NCBI RefSeq assembly: GCF_002733835.1
Contig: NZ_NVWY01000033.1
Span: 1 to 64,000, forward strand
Direction of reading: 5' to 3'
From: Alcanivorax sp.
GTDB lineage: Bacteria; Pseudomonadota; Gammaproteobacteria; Pseudomonadales; Alcanivoracaceae
Length of the DNA: 64,000 nt
The translations under genes and the position numbers were made by a program. This document shows positions 8,870 through 16,711 of this stretch, in pieces; position 1 is the first letter of the stretch, and each line of letters opens with the position of its first letter. The notes beneath the pieces are model-generated. The model was not told the origin of the DNA. It ran no database searches and saw nothing but the letters and a program-made list of their open reading frames with translations.

Positions 8870-9616
8870 GTGGCATTGATCTGGGAAACGCAACAGGACG
8901 GCGTGCGCTACGAGGTGAGGCGCGCGGGGCAGACTTTGCGGCTGTATGCCAACGGCGTTCAGCATTCAGAGTTTCACCCCAAACGTTTGCTCACTGGCAG
9001 CGTGTGGGATTTGCTGTGGTTGCCGGCTTTGCTGCACGAACCGGCCCGGTTTCGCCGGGTGTTGGTGCTGGGGCTGGGTGGCGGTTCACTGATTCCCCCC
9101 ATCCGCAAACTGCTGGATCCGGATGTGCTGGTGGCGGTGGAGCTGGACGGAGCACACTTGCAGGTGGCCCGCGACGTCTTCGGCATTGAGGCGTTCGGGG
9201 TGGAGACCTGGCAGGGGGATGCCCAGCAGTGGCTGCGTGATTATCAGGGGGAAGCGTTCGACCTGATTATTGAGGACCTGTTTGCGCCCAGTAACGAACA
9301 GGTCAGCCGGGCAGTACCCGCCGATGCCGACTGGCTTGCCTGCCTGCGCGATAACCTGTCGGCGCATGGCTCCTTGATCATGAACTTTGGCGATTGGCAG
9401 GAATACCGTGACAGCCCGGCCTCGGGGCGCCGCGCCATGAAAAGTTTCAGCAGCCGTTTCCGCTTATCATGCAGCGATTGCCATAACGCGGTGATCGCGT
9501 TTACCCGTCAGCCGGCGCGCAGCATTCACCTGCGCCGGCGCCTTGCCGCGACGCCGGCATTGAGCCATGCGAAAGCGGCGGCGCGGCTGGATTATCATAT
9601 TCGCCAGTTGGACTGA
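8870..9616 (+). CDS. Spermidine-synthase-like (PABS fold) protein lacking the aminopropyltransferase motif
   Basis: A 248-aa Rossmann-fold protein. The nucleotide/AdoMet loop GLGGGSLIPP and the following VAVELD acidic residue match polyamine-synthase-like proteins. At the place where spermidine synthases carry D-S/T-S/T-D-P with the catalytic Asp, this protein reads IIEDLFAPSNE, so classical aminopropyl transfer is unlikely. It may be a methyltransferase-like relative. The start is GTG 8870, three bases after the DUF748 stop. The C-terminal region is arginine-rich. Confidence 0.75.
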   Translation: MALIWETQQDGVRYEVRRAGQTLRLYANGVQHSEFHPKRLLTGSVWDLLWLPALLHEPARFRRVLVLGLGGGSLIPPIRKLLDPDVLVAVELDGAHLQVARDVFGIEAFGVETWQGDAQQWLRDYQGEAFDLIIEDLFAPSNEQVSRAVPADADWLACLRDNLSAHGSLIMNFGDWQEYRDSPASGRRAMKSFSSRFRLSCSDCHNAVIAFTRQPARSIHLRRRLAATPALSHAKAAARLDYHIRQLD

Positions 9617-9629
9617 CCCGGGTTTGAGG

Positions 9630-11585
9630 TCAGTCCTTGTCCAGCATGGTCAGGGAATACAGCTCATCATTTTCTTCGCCGGTCAGTAGCTGTTTGCTGC
9701 GGGTCTGGTTGTCGTGCATACCCACAAACAAGGCCCGGTAGGTGAGCACTGCTTGCACATAATCCCGGGTTTCCCGGAACGGGATAGATTCAATCCACAC
9801 ATCTGCTGGTACGCCGTCTTCCGCGTTTTCCAGCCAGCGGTTTACCCGGCTGGGGCCGGCGTTGTAAGCGGCCAGAGCCAGCACCCGATTGCCGTTGAAG
9901 TCCTCAAGGAGTTCTGCCAGATAGCGGCTGCCAAGGGTGATGTTGGTGTGCTTGTCCTGCAGGGTCTTGGTGGTGGGTTTTCCCATGTTGGCGTCTTTGG
10001 CCACCTTGCGGGCGGTGGCGGGCATCAGTTGCATTAGCCCCATCGCGCCCACGGGGGAGCGAGCCTGCGGGTTGAATGCACTTTCGCGGCGGGCCACCGC
10101 CATGGCCAGCCAAGGGTCCAGATCGTGGGGTTTGGCTTCTTCTTCAAACAATGGCAGATACGCGGGCGGGAAGCGCCATGCCAGGGTATTCCAGGCTTTG
10201 GCCTGGATGGAGGTTTGCACGGCCAGATCGTACCATTTTTGCGTCAGGGCGTGGTCTGCCAGTTCTGCCAGCTGTTCCTTGCTGCTGTGCCACATCAGCC
10301 ACATCCATTCCTGATGCGCCAGATAGGGTTCATCCAGTTTCCGCAGCATGCGGATACGGGTGATCGCCGGCGGCGGCGTGAACGTGGCGGCGGGCGTGTG
10401 CTTCTGTTCGGAGAAACGGTAGGGCTCGCCCAGACGGTCTGCGGCCAGGAAAGCGAAGAAATTACGTTGCTGGGCGGCCTGCTGATACAGCTCACGGGCC
10501 TGGTCCGGTTGGTCTGTGTTTTCCAGTGCGCGGGCGCGCCAGTACAGCCAACGGGAGTCGTTACGCTCCTCCTGGGGCAGGCGCATGACCCACTCATTCA
10601 GGGCGTCCCAATCCTGTTCAATCACCGTGCGCCTGGCGCGCTGTGCCACCAGTGAGGTATCCGGGTGTGTTGTCAGCCAGTCATCCAGCCATTGGCGATT
10701 CGCTTCCACTCCGCGGATGGTGGAGTACCAGGCAATACGTGTGCCGGCCCGTTCGCGTAGTGCCGCGTCGGTGAGTCCCTGTTTTTTGCTTTGCGTATCG
10801 AACCATTTGCGTGCGGCTTCGGTGTCCTTGTAGGCCCAGCGGCGCAGGGCGGCGGAGAGCAGCGTCTGGCGTTGTGCTGCCGGCAGATTGCGGGGCAGGT
10901 CAGCGACTTTGTCAGGGGTACTGTACAGCGTTTGCAGCCATTCGCTGGCGGTGGCGTAGTCGCTTTTTGCCAACATGTCGTCCAGATAGCGCATGAGGCC
11001 GGCGCTGTTGGCATCAAAGGCCAGTTGCTGGCGTTCCCAGATTTGCGCATCGCCGATGACACCGGCGTCACGGGCGGCGTTAAACAGCGGGTCGCAGTTG
11101 TTGGGGCGAGACTGGCCGGAGGCCCAGAGTTCTTTGCCCGCCTGCAGGGCGGCTTTTTTAACGGCCTGGTCGCCGGTTTCCCATTGCGCCTGGTGGTAGT
11201 AGCAGCGCAGTGCAACCCCGCTGGGGGCACTGTCGGTAATGGTGAGCAGTGCCTGCCATTTTTCCGCTTTGCCGTAGGCGACCGTGGCGAGCTGACGAAT
11301 ATCCTGGGGGAGCGGCGAATCCGGGTACTTTTCAGCGTACTGCGTGACTTTGTCAGGGCTGAGTTGAGGCAGGGCGGCGCGCAGCCGGTGGAAGTCGAGA
11401 TAAGCCTGCAGGGGGTGCTGGTCTCCCAGAGCCTGTTGTTGTCGGGAAAGGGTTTCCCAATCATTGTTGCGTGCTGCGTCCAGTGCCTGGTGGAAGTTGT
11501 CGCTATCCGTAGCGGCAACGACCAACGAAGAAAACAGACAGCAGGCAAACAGTGCTAAAGCGCGAGTTGGCGCAGTGCGAACCAT
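9630..11585 (-). CDS. slt: Soluble lytic murein transglycosylase
   Basis: A 651-aa periplasmic enzyme that cleaves the MurNAc-GlcNAc bond of peptidoglycan to leave 1,6-anhydro-muropeptides. A signal peptide (hydrophobic stretch ending SSLVVAA) precedes a long alpha-superhelical region, then the SLT catalytic domain with the ES motif (ARRESAFNPQA), GAMGLMQLMP and LAAYNAGP. Size agrees with E. coli Slt70. I use ATG 11585, which has a GGAGG site five bases upstream; an in-frame GTG at 11597 would add four residues. It ends 14 bases from the convergent spermidine-synthase-like gene. Confidence 0.93.
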   Translation of the reverse strand: MVRTAPTRALALFACCLFSSLVVAATDSDNFHQALDAARNNDWETLSRQQQALGDQHPLQAYLDFHRLRAALPQLSPDKVTQYAEKYPDSPLPQDIRQLATVAYGKAEKWQALLTITDSAPSGVALRCYYHQAQWETGDQAVKKAALQAGKELWASGQSRPNNCDPLFNAARDAGVIGDAQIWERQQLAFDANSAGLMRYLDDMLAKSDYATASEWLQTLYSTPDKVADLPRNLPAAQRQTLLSAALRRWAYKDTEAARKWFDTQSKKQGLTDAALRERAGTRIAWYSTIRGVEANRQWLDDWLTTHPDTSLVAQRARRTVIEQDWDALNEWVMRLPQEERNDSRWLYWRARALENTDQPDQARELYQQAAQQRNFFAFLAADRLGEPYRFSEQKHTPAATFTPPPAITRIRMLRKLDEPYLAHQEWMWLMWHSSKEQLAELADHALTQKWYDLAVQTSIQAKAWNTLAWRFPPAYLPLFEEEAKPHDLDPWLAMAVARRESAFNPQARSPVGAMGLMQLMPATARKVAKDANMGKPTTKTLQDKHTNITLGSRYLAELLEDFNGNRVLALAAYNAGPSRVNRWLENAEDGVPADVWIESIPFRETRDYVQAVLTYRALFVGMHDNQTRSKQLLTGEENDELYSLTMLDKD

Positions 11586-11744
11586 TTGTGCCTCCACATC
11601 GTCGGAATGAATGCGCCAATTCTACCGGCCTCGCCAGGCGCTTGGCGTGGTGATTATGTAAAACTTGGGGAAGATCATACTTATGGGTCAGCGTGAGGTG
11701 TGTGGCGTTCGCCGTATCCGTGTCCGGACCTGTGTGATTTGCAC

Positions 11745-11750
11745 TATACT
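11745..11750 (+). promoter_or_regulatory. Possible -10 element for rsmC
   Basis: TATACT lies 30 bases upstream of the rsmC ATG, a 5/6 match to the sigma70 -10 hexamer. No convincing -35 hexamer was found 16-18 bases upstream, so this is only a candidate. Confidence 0.3.
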
Positions 11751-11779
11751 GCCGCCGCTGATTACCTGAGCCGGAGACC

Positions 11780-12754
11780 ATGGAAAATACGACCCAATTA
11801 TTGCTGCGCCAGTCCGATGCCCTTGCCGGGCGAAATGTACTGGTGGTGGATGCCAACGATCCTGCACTGAAAACCCTGGCAGTGGACGCCACGGTGCATC
11901 TGCATGCGGATGATTACACCATTGGTGCGCAGCAGTGGTCGCCCGCGCCCACGGTGCCGGAAGGGACAGATTTGCTGGTGCTGCCGTTGCCCAAGTCCAC
12001 CGACCGGTTACGATTTCTGCTCAACTGGCTGGCCGGTGAAATTACTGAACCCACCGAGCTGTGGCTGATTGGCCCGGCCAAGGGTGGCATTCGCGGTGCC
12101 CTGAAATACCTGGATGCCCATGTGGATGAATCGGTGCTGGAAGATAGCGCCCGCCACTGCAAGCTCTATAGCGGTTTATTGCAGCCGGGGGAGAAGCAGT
12201 CCCTGAAAGCCTGGGGCACCGTGCTGGAGGTGGCGGATCAGGAAGCCATCAGTTACCCGGGGGTGTTCAGCCATGGCCGTCTGGACGAGGGCAGTGCTCT
12301 CCTGCTGGCGGCCATGGAGGGGCACACGCTGGGTAAGCCGGGGAAGGTGATAGATGTGGGCTGCGGCGCGGGTGTGATCAGCGTTTGGCTGGCTCGCCAG
12401 GGCTGGCAGGTGCAGGGCGTGGATGTCAGTGCCAGCGCCGTGGCGGCCAGCACCGATAGCCTGGCCCGCAACGGCCTGCAAGGCAGGGTCATGGGCGGTG
12501 ATTTGTTCTCCCCGATTCAGGGGCGCGTGGATATGGTGGTGACCAATCCGCCGTTCCATGACCGCCGCCAGCGTACCACGGACATCACCCGCCGGCTGAT
12601 TGCGGAAGCACCTTCACACCTCAAGTCAGGTGGCGTGCTGTGGCTGGTGGCTAACCGCGAATTGCCCTATGTGCAGTGGCTGGATGATGCTTTCAGTCAT
12701 GTGCAGGTGGCCAGCGAAACCACCCGCTTCCGGGTCTACCGGGCGGTGCTGTAA
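11780..12754 (+). CDS. rsmC: 16S rRNA (guanine1207-N2)-methyltransferase RsmC
   Basis: A 324-aa protein with the two-domain RsmC architecture: an N-terminal degenerate methyltransferase-like half and a C-terminal catalytic half with the AdoMet loop VIDVGCGAGVIS and the active-site motif TNPPFHDRR. RsmC methylates G1207 of 16S rRNA in the 30S subunit. The ATG at 11780 is preceded by ccggag. It is divergent from slt and monocistronic here, since the next gene lies on the other strand 20 bases beyond its end. Confidence 0.93.
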   Translation: MENTTQLLLRQSDALAGRNVLVVDANDPALKTLAVDATVHLHADDYTIGAQQWSPAPTVPEGTDLLVLPLPKSTDRLRFLLNWLAGEITEPTELWLIGPAKGGIRGALKYLDAHVDESVLEDSARHCKLYSGLLQPGEKQSLKAWGTVLEVADQEAISYPGVFSHGRLDEGSALLLAAMEGHTLGKPGKVIDVGCGAGVISVWLARQGWQVQGVDVSASAVAASTDSLARNGLQGRVMGGDLFSPIQGRVDMVVTNPPFHDRRQRTTDITRRLIAEAPSHLKSGGVLWLVANRELPYVQWLDDAFSHVQVASETTRFRVYRAVL

Positions 12755-12773
12755 TTAAGCCGTCCGCAGGCTG

Positions 12774-13757
12774 TTACAACATCCGTTCCCGGGCCATCCA
12801 GGCAATGCAGTTTTCCAGCATGGTGGCCAGCGGCACCTGATCATTAAAGCCCAGCTGTTCCACGGCCTTGCTGCCGTCGGCATGCACGCGGCTGGTGATC
12901 AGGGCCACTTTTTCCGGGGTCAGGCGGGGTTCTTCGCCGGTGAACAGGCTGCCGATGGGGTAGAGCTGGCCGGCCAGTTTCAGCAGGGCCGGGGGTACGG
13001 TACGCTGCGGCGCCTTGCGCCCCAGCCGGTCGGCAATGGTCTGGACCAGGGTCAGGAAACTGGCTTCCACGCCGGCCAGAATATAACGCTCGCCGCAAAT
13101 ACCGTGTTCCAGCGCCGCAATATGGGCCCGTGCCACTTCCTCTACCGCACAGAAATTTCCGCCCCCTGGGGGTACACCGGGCAGTTTTCCGTCGTTGATC
13201 ATGCGGATCATCTGTGACCAGTTGTGGGTATCGCCGGCACCAATAATGCCGCAGGGATTCATGATCACCGCGTCCAGGCCCTGGCGAATGCCGTTTTCCA
13301 CTTCTTGTTCTGCCAGAAACTTGGTGCGGTTGTAGCCGATCCAGTCATTGGCGGCATTGGAGGGCGTCAGCTCGTTGATCGGGTTGTCCTGAATGCCCCA
13401 GGCAGAGATGGACGAGGTATGAATAAAGCGGCCGGCCACGTTTTTCAGGGCGGCGCTGACCATGGCCTGGGTGCCGAGCACGTTGTCACGGTATTGCTGT
13501 GCATTACCACGACGCCAGAGGCTGGTATTGCCGGCCACATGGAAAACGGCATCGGGAGCGGGCGGCATGACCAGCGCCAGCTCTGTGGCATTATCCAGTG
13601 GTGCTTGCACTACGGACACGCCGTCTTTGGCGTGCAGGGTACTGGCATCACTGTTGGGGCGCACCAGTGCGACCACCTCCCACTGTTTGTCGAGAAGCTG
13701 GTCGATAATGTGCCCACCGAGAAACCCCCGGCCCCCGCTGATAAATGCCACTGGCAT
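12774..13757 (-). CDS. NAD-dependent epimerase/dehydratase (extended SDR)
   Basis: A 327-aa extended short-chain dehydrogenase. The cofactor loop is near the start (FISGGRGFLGGHI) and the catalytic region reads FIHTSSISAWG then YNRTKFLAE, giving the Ser-Tyr-Lys triad. Similarity is to dihydroflavonol-4-reductase/3-beta-hydroxysteroid-type enzymes; substrate unknown. ATG 13757 is used because the cofactor strand starts immediately after it and aaggat sits 10-15 bases upstream; the frame is open further upstream but that sequence does not fit the family. Confidence 0.87.
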   Translation of the reverse strand: MPVAFISGGRGFLGGHIIDQLLDKQWEVVALVRPNSDASTLHAKDGVSVVQAPLDNATELALVMPPAPDAVFHVAGNTSLWRRGNAQQYRDNVLGTQAMVSAALKNVAGRFIHTSSISAWGIQDNPINELTPSNAANDWIGYNRTKFLAEQEVENGIRQGLDAVIMNPCGIIGAGDTHNWSQMIRMINDGKLPGVPPGGGNFCAVEEVARAHIAALEHGICGERYILAGVEASFLTLVQTIADRLGRKAPQRTVPPALLKLAGQLYPIGSLFTGEEPRLTPEKVALITSRVHADGSKAVEQLGFNDQVPLATMLENCIAWMARERML

Positions 13758-13922
13758 GGTTGGTATCCTTCTTTGGCTGACGCTTGTTGCTTCTTCTATA
13801 CGCACCGAAACGGACGCTGGCAACTGCTTTGTCTTCCCGGTGACTTGCTTCTAAAGGTTCATCGCAGGGTTGAGTGATGAGCCGATTTCAGGATTAGCCT
13901 CAATCCTGCCCTGGTTGCCGCA
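13758..13922. other. Intergenic leader of the epimerase gene with a small stem-loop
   Basis: No gene was seen. A stem of 7 bp (caggatt / aatcctg, 13889-13908, 6-base loop) lies just before the repeat that starts at 13923. An ORF crossing this region and the repeat (13870-14073) has no ribosome site or recognisable protein and was not called. Confidence 0.4.
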
Positions 13923-14140
13923 GGACGCCGGGTGCCCGACGGCGGACGCTTGCATTCAAAACCTGAAAATCTTGGCTCCTATGCGCTCTTCGCAAAACGC
14001 ATTACCCGATTATTTCCTGAATAATGGCCCTGAGTATTCCTCAAAATACCCCTCAAAAGAGGTACCGCAATAGTGACAAACACTCAGGCTATGGGGTTTG
14101 ACGTCAGGCATCCGGCGTTGAGCGTTTGGCAAAATGCAGG
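13923..14140 (+). repeat. Dispersed TIR-bounded repeat, copy 1
   Basis: This 218-bp intergenic stretch is clearly homologous, in inverted orientation, to 49203-49410. Shared blocks include a 19-base identical run (13951-13969), aataatggccct (14020-14031) and acgtcaggcatcc (14101-14113). The core is bounded by imperfect inverted ends: ggacgccgggtgcccgacg (13923-13941) and cgtcaggcatccggcgttg (14102-14120). Two internal hairpins are kept in both copies: attatt-tcctg-aataat (14009-14025) and cctc-aaaa-gagg (14051-14062). No open reading frame is shared. It resembles a non-autonomous MITE-like element or a structured intergenic repeat. Confidence 0.8.
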
Positions 14141-14292
14141 GTATTCGCCATAAGCTAATCAAACGGCTAGAGCCTGTTATTCAGCCTCATCCGCGATGAA
14201 CTGTTTTAAACAGCCACTTGTCGAAACTTTGACGATTTTGCTTCAACACTGGCCAAGTTGATGGGTTTTGACTATATTGCCGTTTCAAACAG
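14141..14292. other. Upstream region of the tRNA gene
   Basis: No gene. It holds a 13-base palindrome (ctgttttaaacag, 14201-14213) and TATATT at 14273-14278, 14 bases before the tRNA 5' end and a 5/6 match to a -10 hexamer. No convincing -35 hexamer was found at normal spacing. Confidence 0.35.
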
Positions 14293-14366
14293 GCGGGTGT
14301 AGTTCAATGGTAGAACGGCAGCTTCCCAAGCTGCATACGAGAGTTCGATTCTCTTCACCCGCTCCA
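14293..14366 (+). tRNA. glyU: tRNA-Gly, anticodon CCC
   Basis: A full cloverleaf: acceptor GCGGGTG pairs with CACCCGC, the D loop contains AGTTCAATGGTAGA, the anticodon arm is GCAGC-TTCCCAA-GCTGC with CCC at positions 34-36, and the T arm has GTTCGATTC. The discriminator T and CCA are encoded (end 14366). The sequence is very close to E. coli glyU, which reads GGG codons. It stands alone and is followed at once by a strong terminator. Confidence 0.97.
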
Positions 14367-14403
14367 GACATAAAAAAACCGCTTTTGGCGGTTTTTTTAT
14401 GTC
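14367..14403. terminator. Rho-independent terminator after tRNA-Gly
   Basis: A perfect 16-bp stem (14367-14382 with 14388-14403) with a 5-base loop. The inner stem is accgc/gcggt flanked by A and T runs of seven, so it can terminate transcription from either side. Confidence 0.93.
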
Positions 14404-14410
14404 TGGGCTA

Positions 14411-14433
14411 GACGCTTGATGCCGGATGCCAGT
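14411..14433 (-). repeat. Solo end of the TIR repeat family
   Basis: On the minus strand this reads ggcatccggcatcaagcgtc, close to the right end of copy 1 (ggcatccggcgttgagcgtt). The remainder of the element is not recognisable nearby. It may be a degraded copy left downstream of the tRNA. Confidence 0.45.
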
Positions 14434-14489
14434 CGCAATCGTCGAGCTCCGAGCGTCTTGCGTTCAATCTCAAGTCCTTGACCGCCCAA

Positions 14490-14783
14490 TCACACCGAAC
14501 AGGACAGATACCGGCCGTTGAGCCGGAAAAGCGCGCGAATTTCGTATTCGGCGCCCAGCCCGCTGGCGGCGTCGCTGGCGTGCATGATGTAGGGATAACA
14601 GTGGGCCCAGGCGCAGGGCCTGACCAGTTGCTGATGTGAGCTGTCCGGGTTGTGTCTGCTGGTGGCGATAAAGGCATTCTGCTCCAGATTGAACAGAACG
14701 TAGCCCTGAAATTCTGCTTGGGCGGGCAGGCCCATTTCTTCCAGAAAATCGGACATCCAGCGGTGATGACTCTTCGTGTTCAT
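14490..14783 (-). CDS. Hypothetical protein, 97 aa
   Basis: A small protein of no family I recognise. It starts MNTKSHHRWMSDFLEEMG, is not a membrane or secreted protein by eye, contains a Cys/His-containing segment (CAWAHCYPYIMHA) and ends YLSCSV. ATG 14783 is chosen because gagag precedes it; ATG 14795 in the same frame is possible. It is divergent from umuD, 240 bases away, with a LexA box between them but nearer umuD. The normal protein-like composition and isolated placement support a real gene; function unknown. Confidence 0.6.
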   Translation of the reverse strand: MNTKSHHRWMSDFLEEMGLPAQAEFQGYVLFNLEQNAFIATSRHNPDSSHQQLVRPCAWAHCYPYIMHASDAASGLGAEYEIRALFRLNGRYLSCSV

Positions 14784-14963
14784 AGTGGCTCTCATGCTTG
14801 CCCGGTGCGAGCTCGCAGGCGATGCGAGCCGCACGTAATGTCTATGACCGTAAGTTACGTCAGGAGTTGCAGAGGGTGGATAGGCGTTGTTTGTCGTTTT
14901 GTCGCTTTCTTGTCATTTGTGTCGCCAGGGCGACAGCCTGGGGTGAAGCTGGATTATCGATAA

Positions 14964-14979
14964 CTGTACATAAGGACAG
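14964..14979 (+). promoter_or_regulatory. LexA (SOS) box upstream of umuDC
   Basis: CTGTACATAAGGACAG matches the gammaproteobacterial LexA operator CTGT-N8-ACAG exactly at both half-sites. It lies 45 bases before the umuD start, where LexA would block transcription until DNA damage. Confidence 0.9.
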
Positions 14980-15023
14980 TATTTTGTCATGCTTGTCCGA
15001 CTGTGGATTCCCGGTATGTTGCT

Positions 15024-15416
15024 ATGTCTGCCCTGCCTTTTTTCAGTGAACGCATTGCTGCGGGGTTCCCGTCTCCGGCTCAGGGGTATCTGGATGAACA
15101 CCTGGACCTGAACCGGCTATGCATTCGCCGGCCGGCGTCCACGTTTCTGTTGCGCGTGGAGGGGGACTCCATGGTGGATGCCGGTATTTTCTCCGGTGAT
15201 ATTCTCATTGTGGACCGCTCACTGGAAGCTGTTGCGGGCGATGTGGTGGTCGCTTCACTGGAGGGCGAATTCACGGTGAAGGAGTTGCAGCTGTTGCCCA
15301 CGCCCATGCTCAAGCCCCGCAATGCGGCCTATGCACCAATCCCCATCGGTGATGACGGCGTAGACCTTTTCGGGGTGGTGACGTTTTGCCTGCATGCCTT
15401 GCGGGGCCGAGGGTAA
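15024..15416 (+). CDS. umuD: UmuD, SOS mutagenesis protein of DNA polymerase V
   Basis: A 130-aa LexA-type self-cleaving protein. RecA filaments trigger cleavage at the Ala13-Gly14 bond in AAGFPSPAQG, giving the active UmuD' subunit that joins UmuC. The serine/lysine dyad is visible: Ser49 in GDSM and Lys86 in FTVKELQ. It is slightly shorter at the N-terminus than E. coli UmuD (139 aa). ATG 15024 is used; GTG 15003 in frame would add seven residues. The LexA box upstream and umuC 8 bases downstream make a standard SOS operon. Confidence 0.95.
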   Translation: MSALPFFSERIAAGFPSPAQGYLDEHLDLNRLCIRRPASTFLLRVEGDSMVDAGIFSGDILIVDRSLEAVAGDVVVASLEGEFTVKELQLLPTPMLKPRNAAYAPIPIGDDGVDLFGVVTFCLHALRGRG

Positions 15417-15424
15417 CGGCGGCC

Positions 15425-16711
15425 ATGTTTGCCCTGGTCGACTGCAATAGCTTTTACGCCGCCTGTGAGCGCCTGTTCCGCCCGGATCTTCAGGGGCGGC
15501 CTGTGGTGGTGCTCTCCAATAATGATGGCTGTATTGTGGCCGGGTCTGAGGAAGCCAAGGCGCTGGGGGTAAAAACCGGCATGCCGGTACATCTGGCCCG
15601 TGATCTGATTGCCCGCCATAAAATTGCGGTCTTTTCATCCAACTATGCACTGTACGGGGATATTTCCCAGCGGGTGATGGCGACCCTGGAAACCCTGGTG
15701 CCCCAAGTAGAGGTGTATTCCATTGATGAGGCGTTTCTGGATCTGTCGTTGATGGGGGAAGCTGAGCTGTTGCCGCTGGCGCAGCAGGTACGAGCGCGTG
15801 TTGCTCGTTGGGTCGGGGTGCCAGTGTGCGTGGGGGTAGCGCCCACCAAGGTGCTGGCCAAGCTCGCCAACCACGCGGCCAAGCGTTACCCCGCCACGGG
15901 CGGCACCGTGGTGCTGACGGACCCGGCGCGCCGGGAAAAGTTGCTGGCGCTAACACCGGTGTCTCGGGTGTGGGGAGTAGGGCGCCGGTTGATGGGCCGC
16001 CTTGAGGCGCTGGGGATCGAGACGGCGTTGGATCTGGCCCGGGCGGATAGCTGCATGATTCGTCGGCGGTTTTCCGTGGTGCAGGAGCGGCTGGTGCGGG
16101 AGCTGAACGGGGAGCCCTGCCTGTCTCTGGATACTCAGCCTTCGCCGCGGCAGCAAGTGATTCATTCGCGCTCTTTTGGCGAGCCGGTAACCACCTTGCC
16201 CCCGGTGCGCCAGGCCCTGAGTGATTTTGCCTTCCGGGCCATGGAGTCCTTGCGCAAGGAAAGTTTGTACGCCGGCCGGGTAACGGTGTATTTGCGCACC
16301 GCCCCGATGGGCAAGCCCCAACAATTATTCCCCAATACGCTCAGTGCTGCCTTGTCGCCGGCCACGGCGGATACCCGAGTGGTGGTGCATCAGGCACAGG
16401 CCTTGCTGACCAGGTTATGGAAGCAGGGGTATCGCTACGGGAAAGCCGGGGTGATTCTCACGGACTTGCGCGGGCGGGGGCAGGTTCAGAGTGGGCTGTT
16501 TACCTCGGAGCAGCCGGCAGAGCCGGATTCGGGCGCGCGCGCGGACGCGCTGATGGCGGTCCTGGATACCATCAATCAGAGCGGTGCGGGCAAGGTGTGG
16601 TTGGCGGGGCAGGGCATGCAGGCGGATCAGCGCAGTGTCTGGGCCATGCGCAGGGCGCACCTGTCGCCGGCGTATACCTGTCGCTGGTCTGATTTACCGG
16701 TGGCGCGCTAG
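15425..16711 (+). CDS. umuC: UmuC, catalytic subunit of translesion DNA polymerase V
   Basis: A 428-aa Y-family polymerase. Motifs in order are FALVDCNSFYAACERLF (first metal-binding Asp), VVLSNNDGCIVA, the catalytic YSIDEAFLDL, a helix-hairpin-helix region around VWGVGRRLMGRLEALGI and the little-finger/UmuC C-terminal domain. It copies past DNA lesions at the cost of mutations. ATG 15425 gives the normal family start; an in-frame start upstream lies inside umuD. The stop overlaps the stop of the convergent sensor kinase by 4 bases. Confidence 0.95.
   Translation: MFALVDCNSFYAACERLFRPDLQGRPVVVLSNNDGCIVAGSEEAKALGVKTGMPVHLARDLIARHKIAVFSSNYALYGDISQRVMATLETLVPQVEVYSIDEAFLDLSLMGEAELLPLAQQVRARVARWVGVPVCVGVAPTKVLAKLANHAAKRYPATGGTVVLTDPARREKLLALTPVSRVWGVGRRLMGRLEALGIETALDLARADSCMIRRRFSVVQERLVRELNGEPCLSLDTQPSPRQQVIHSRSFGEPVTTLPPVRQALSDFAFRAMESLRKESLYAGRVTVYLRTAPMGKPQQLFPNTLSAALSPATADTRVVVHQAQALLTRLWKQGYRYGKAGVILTDLRGRGQVQSGLFTSEQPAEPDSGARADALMAVLDTINQSGAGKVWLAGQGMQADQRSVWAMRRAHLSPAYTCRWSDLPVAR

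Noticed and set aside
13870-14073. 67-aa plus-strand ORF between the epimerase and tRNA genes
   Set aside because: Lies in the repeat, is not conserved in frame in the second repeat copy and lacks a ribosome site.
14201-14213. Second LexA box at ctgttttaaacag
   Set aside because: The half-sites are too close together: 13 bases instead of the 16 needed for CTGT-N8-ACAG.
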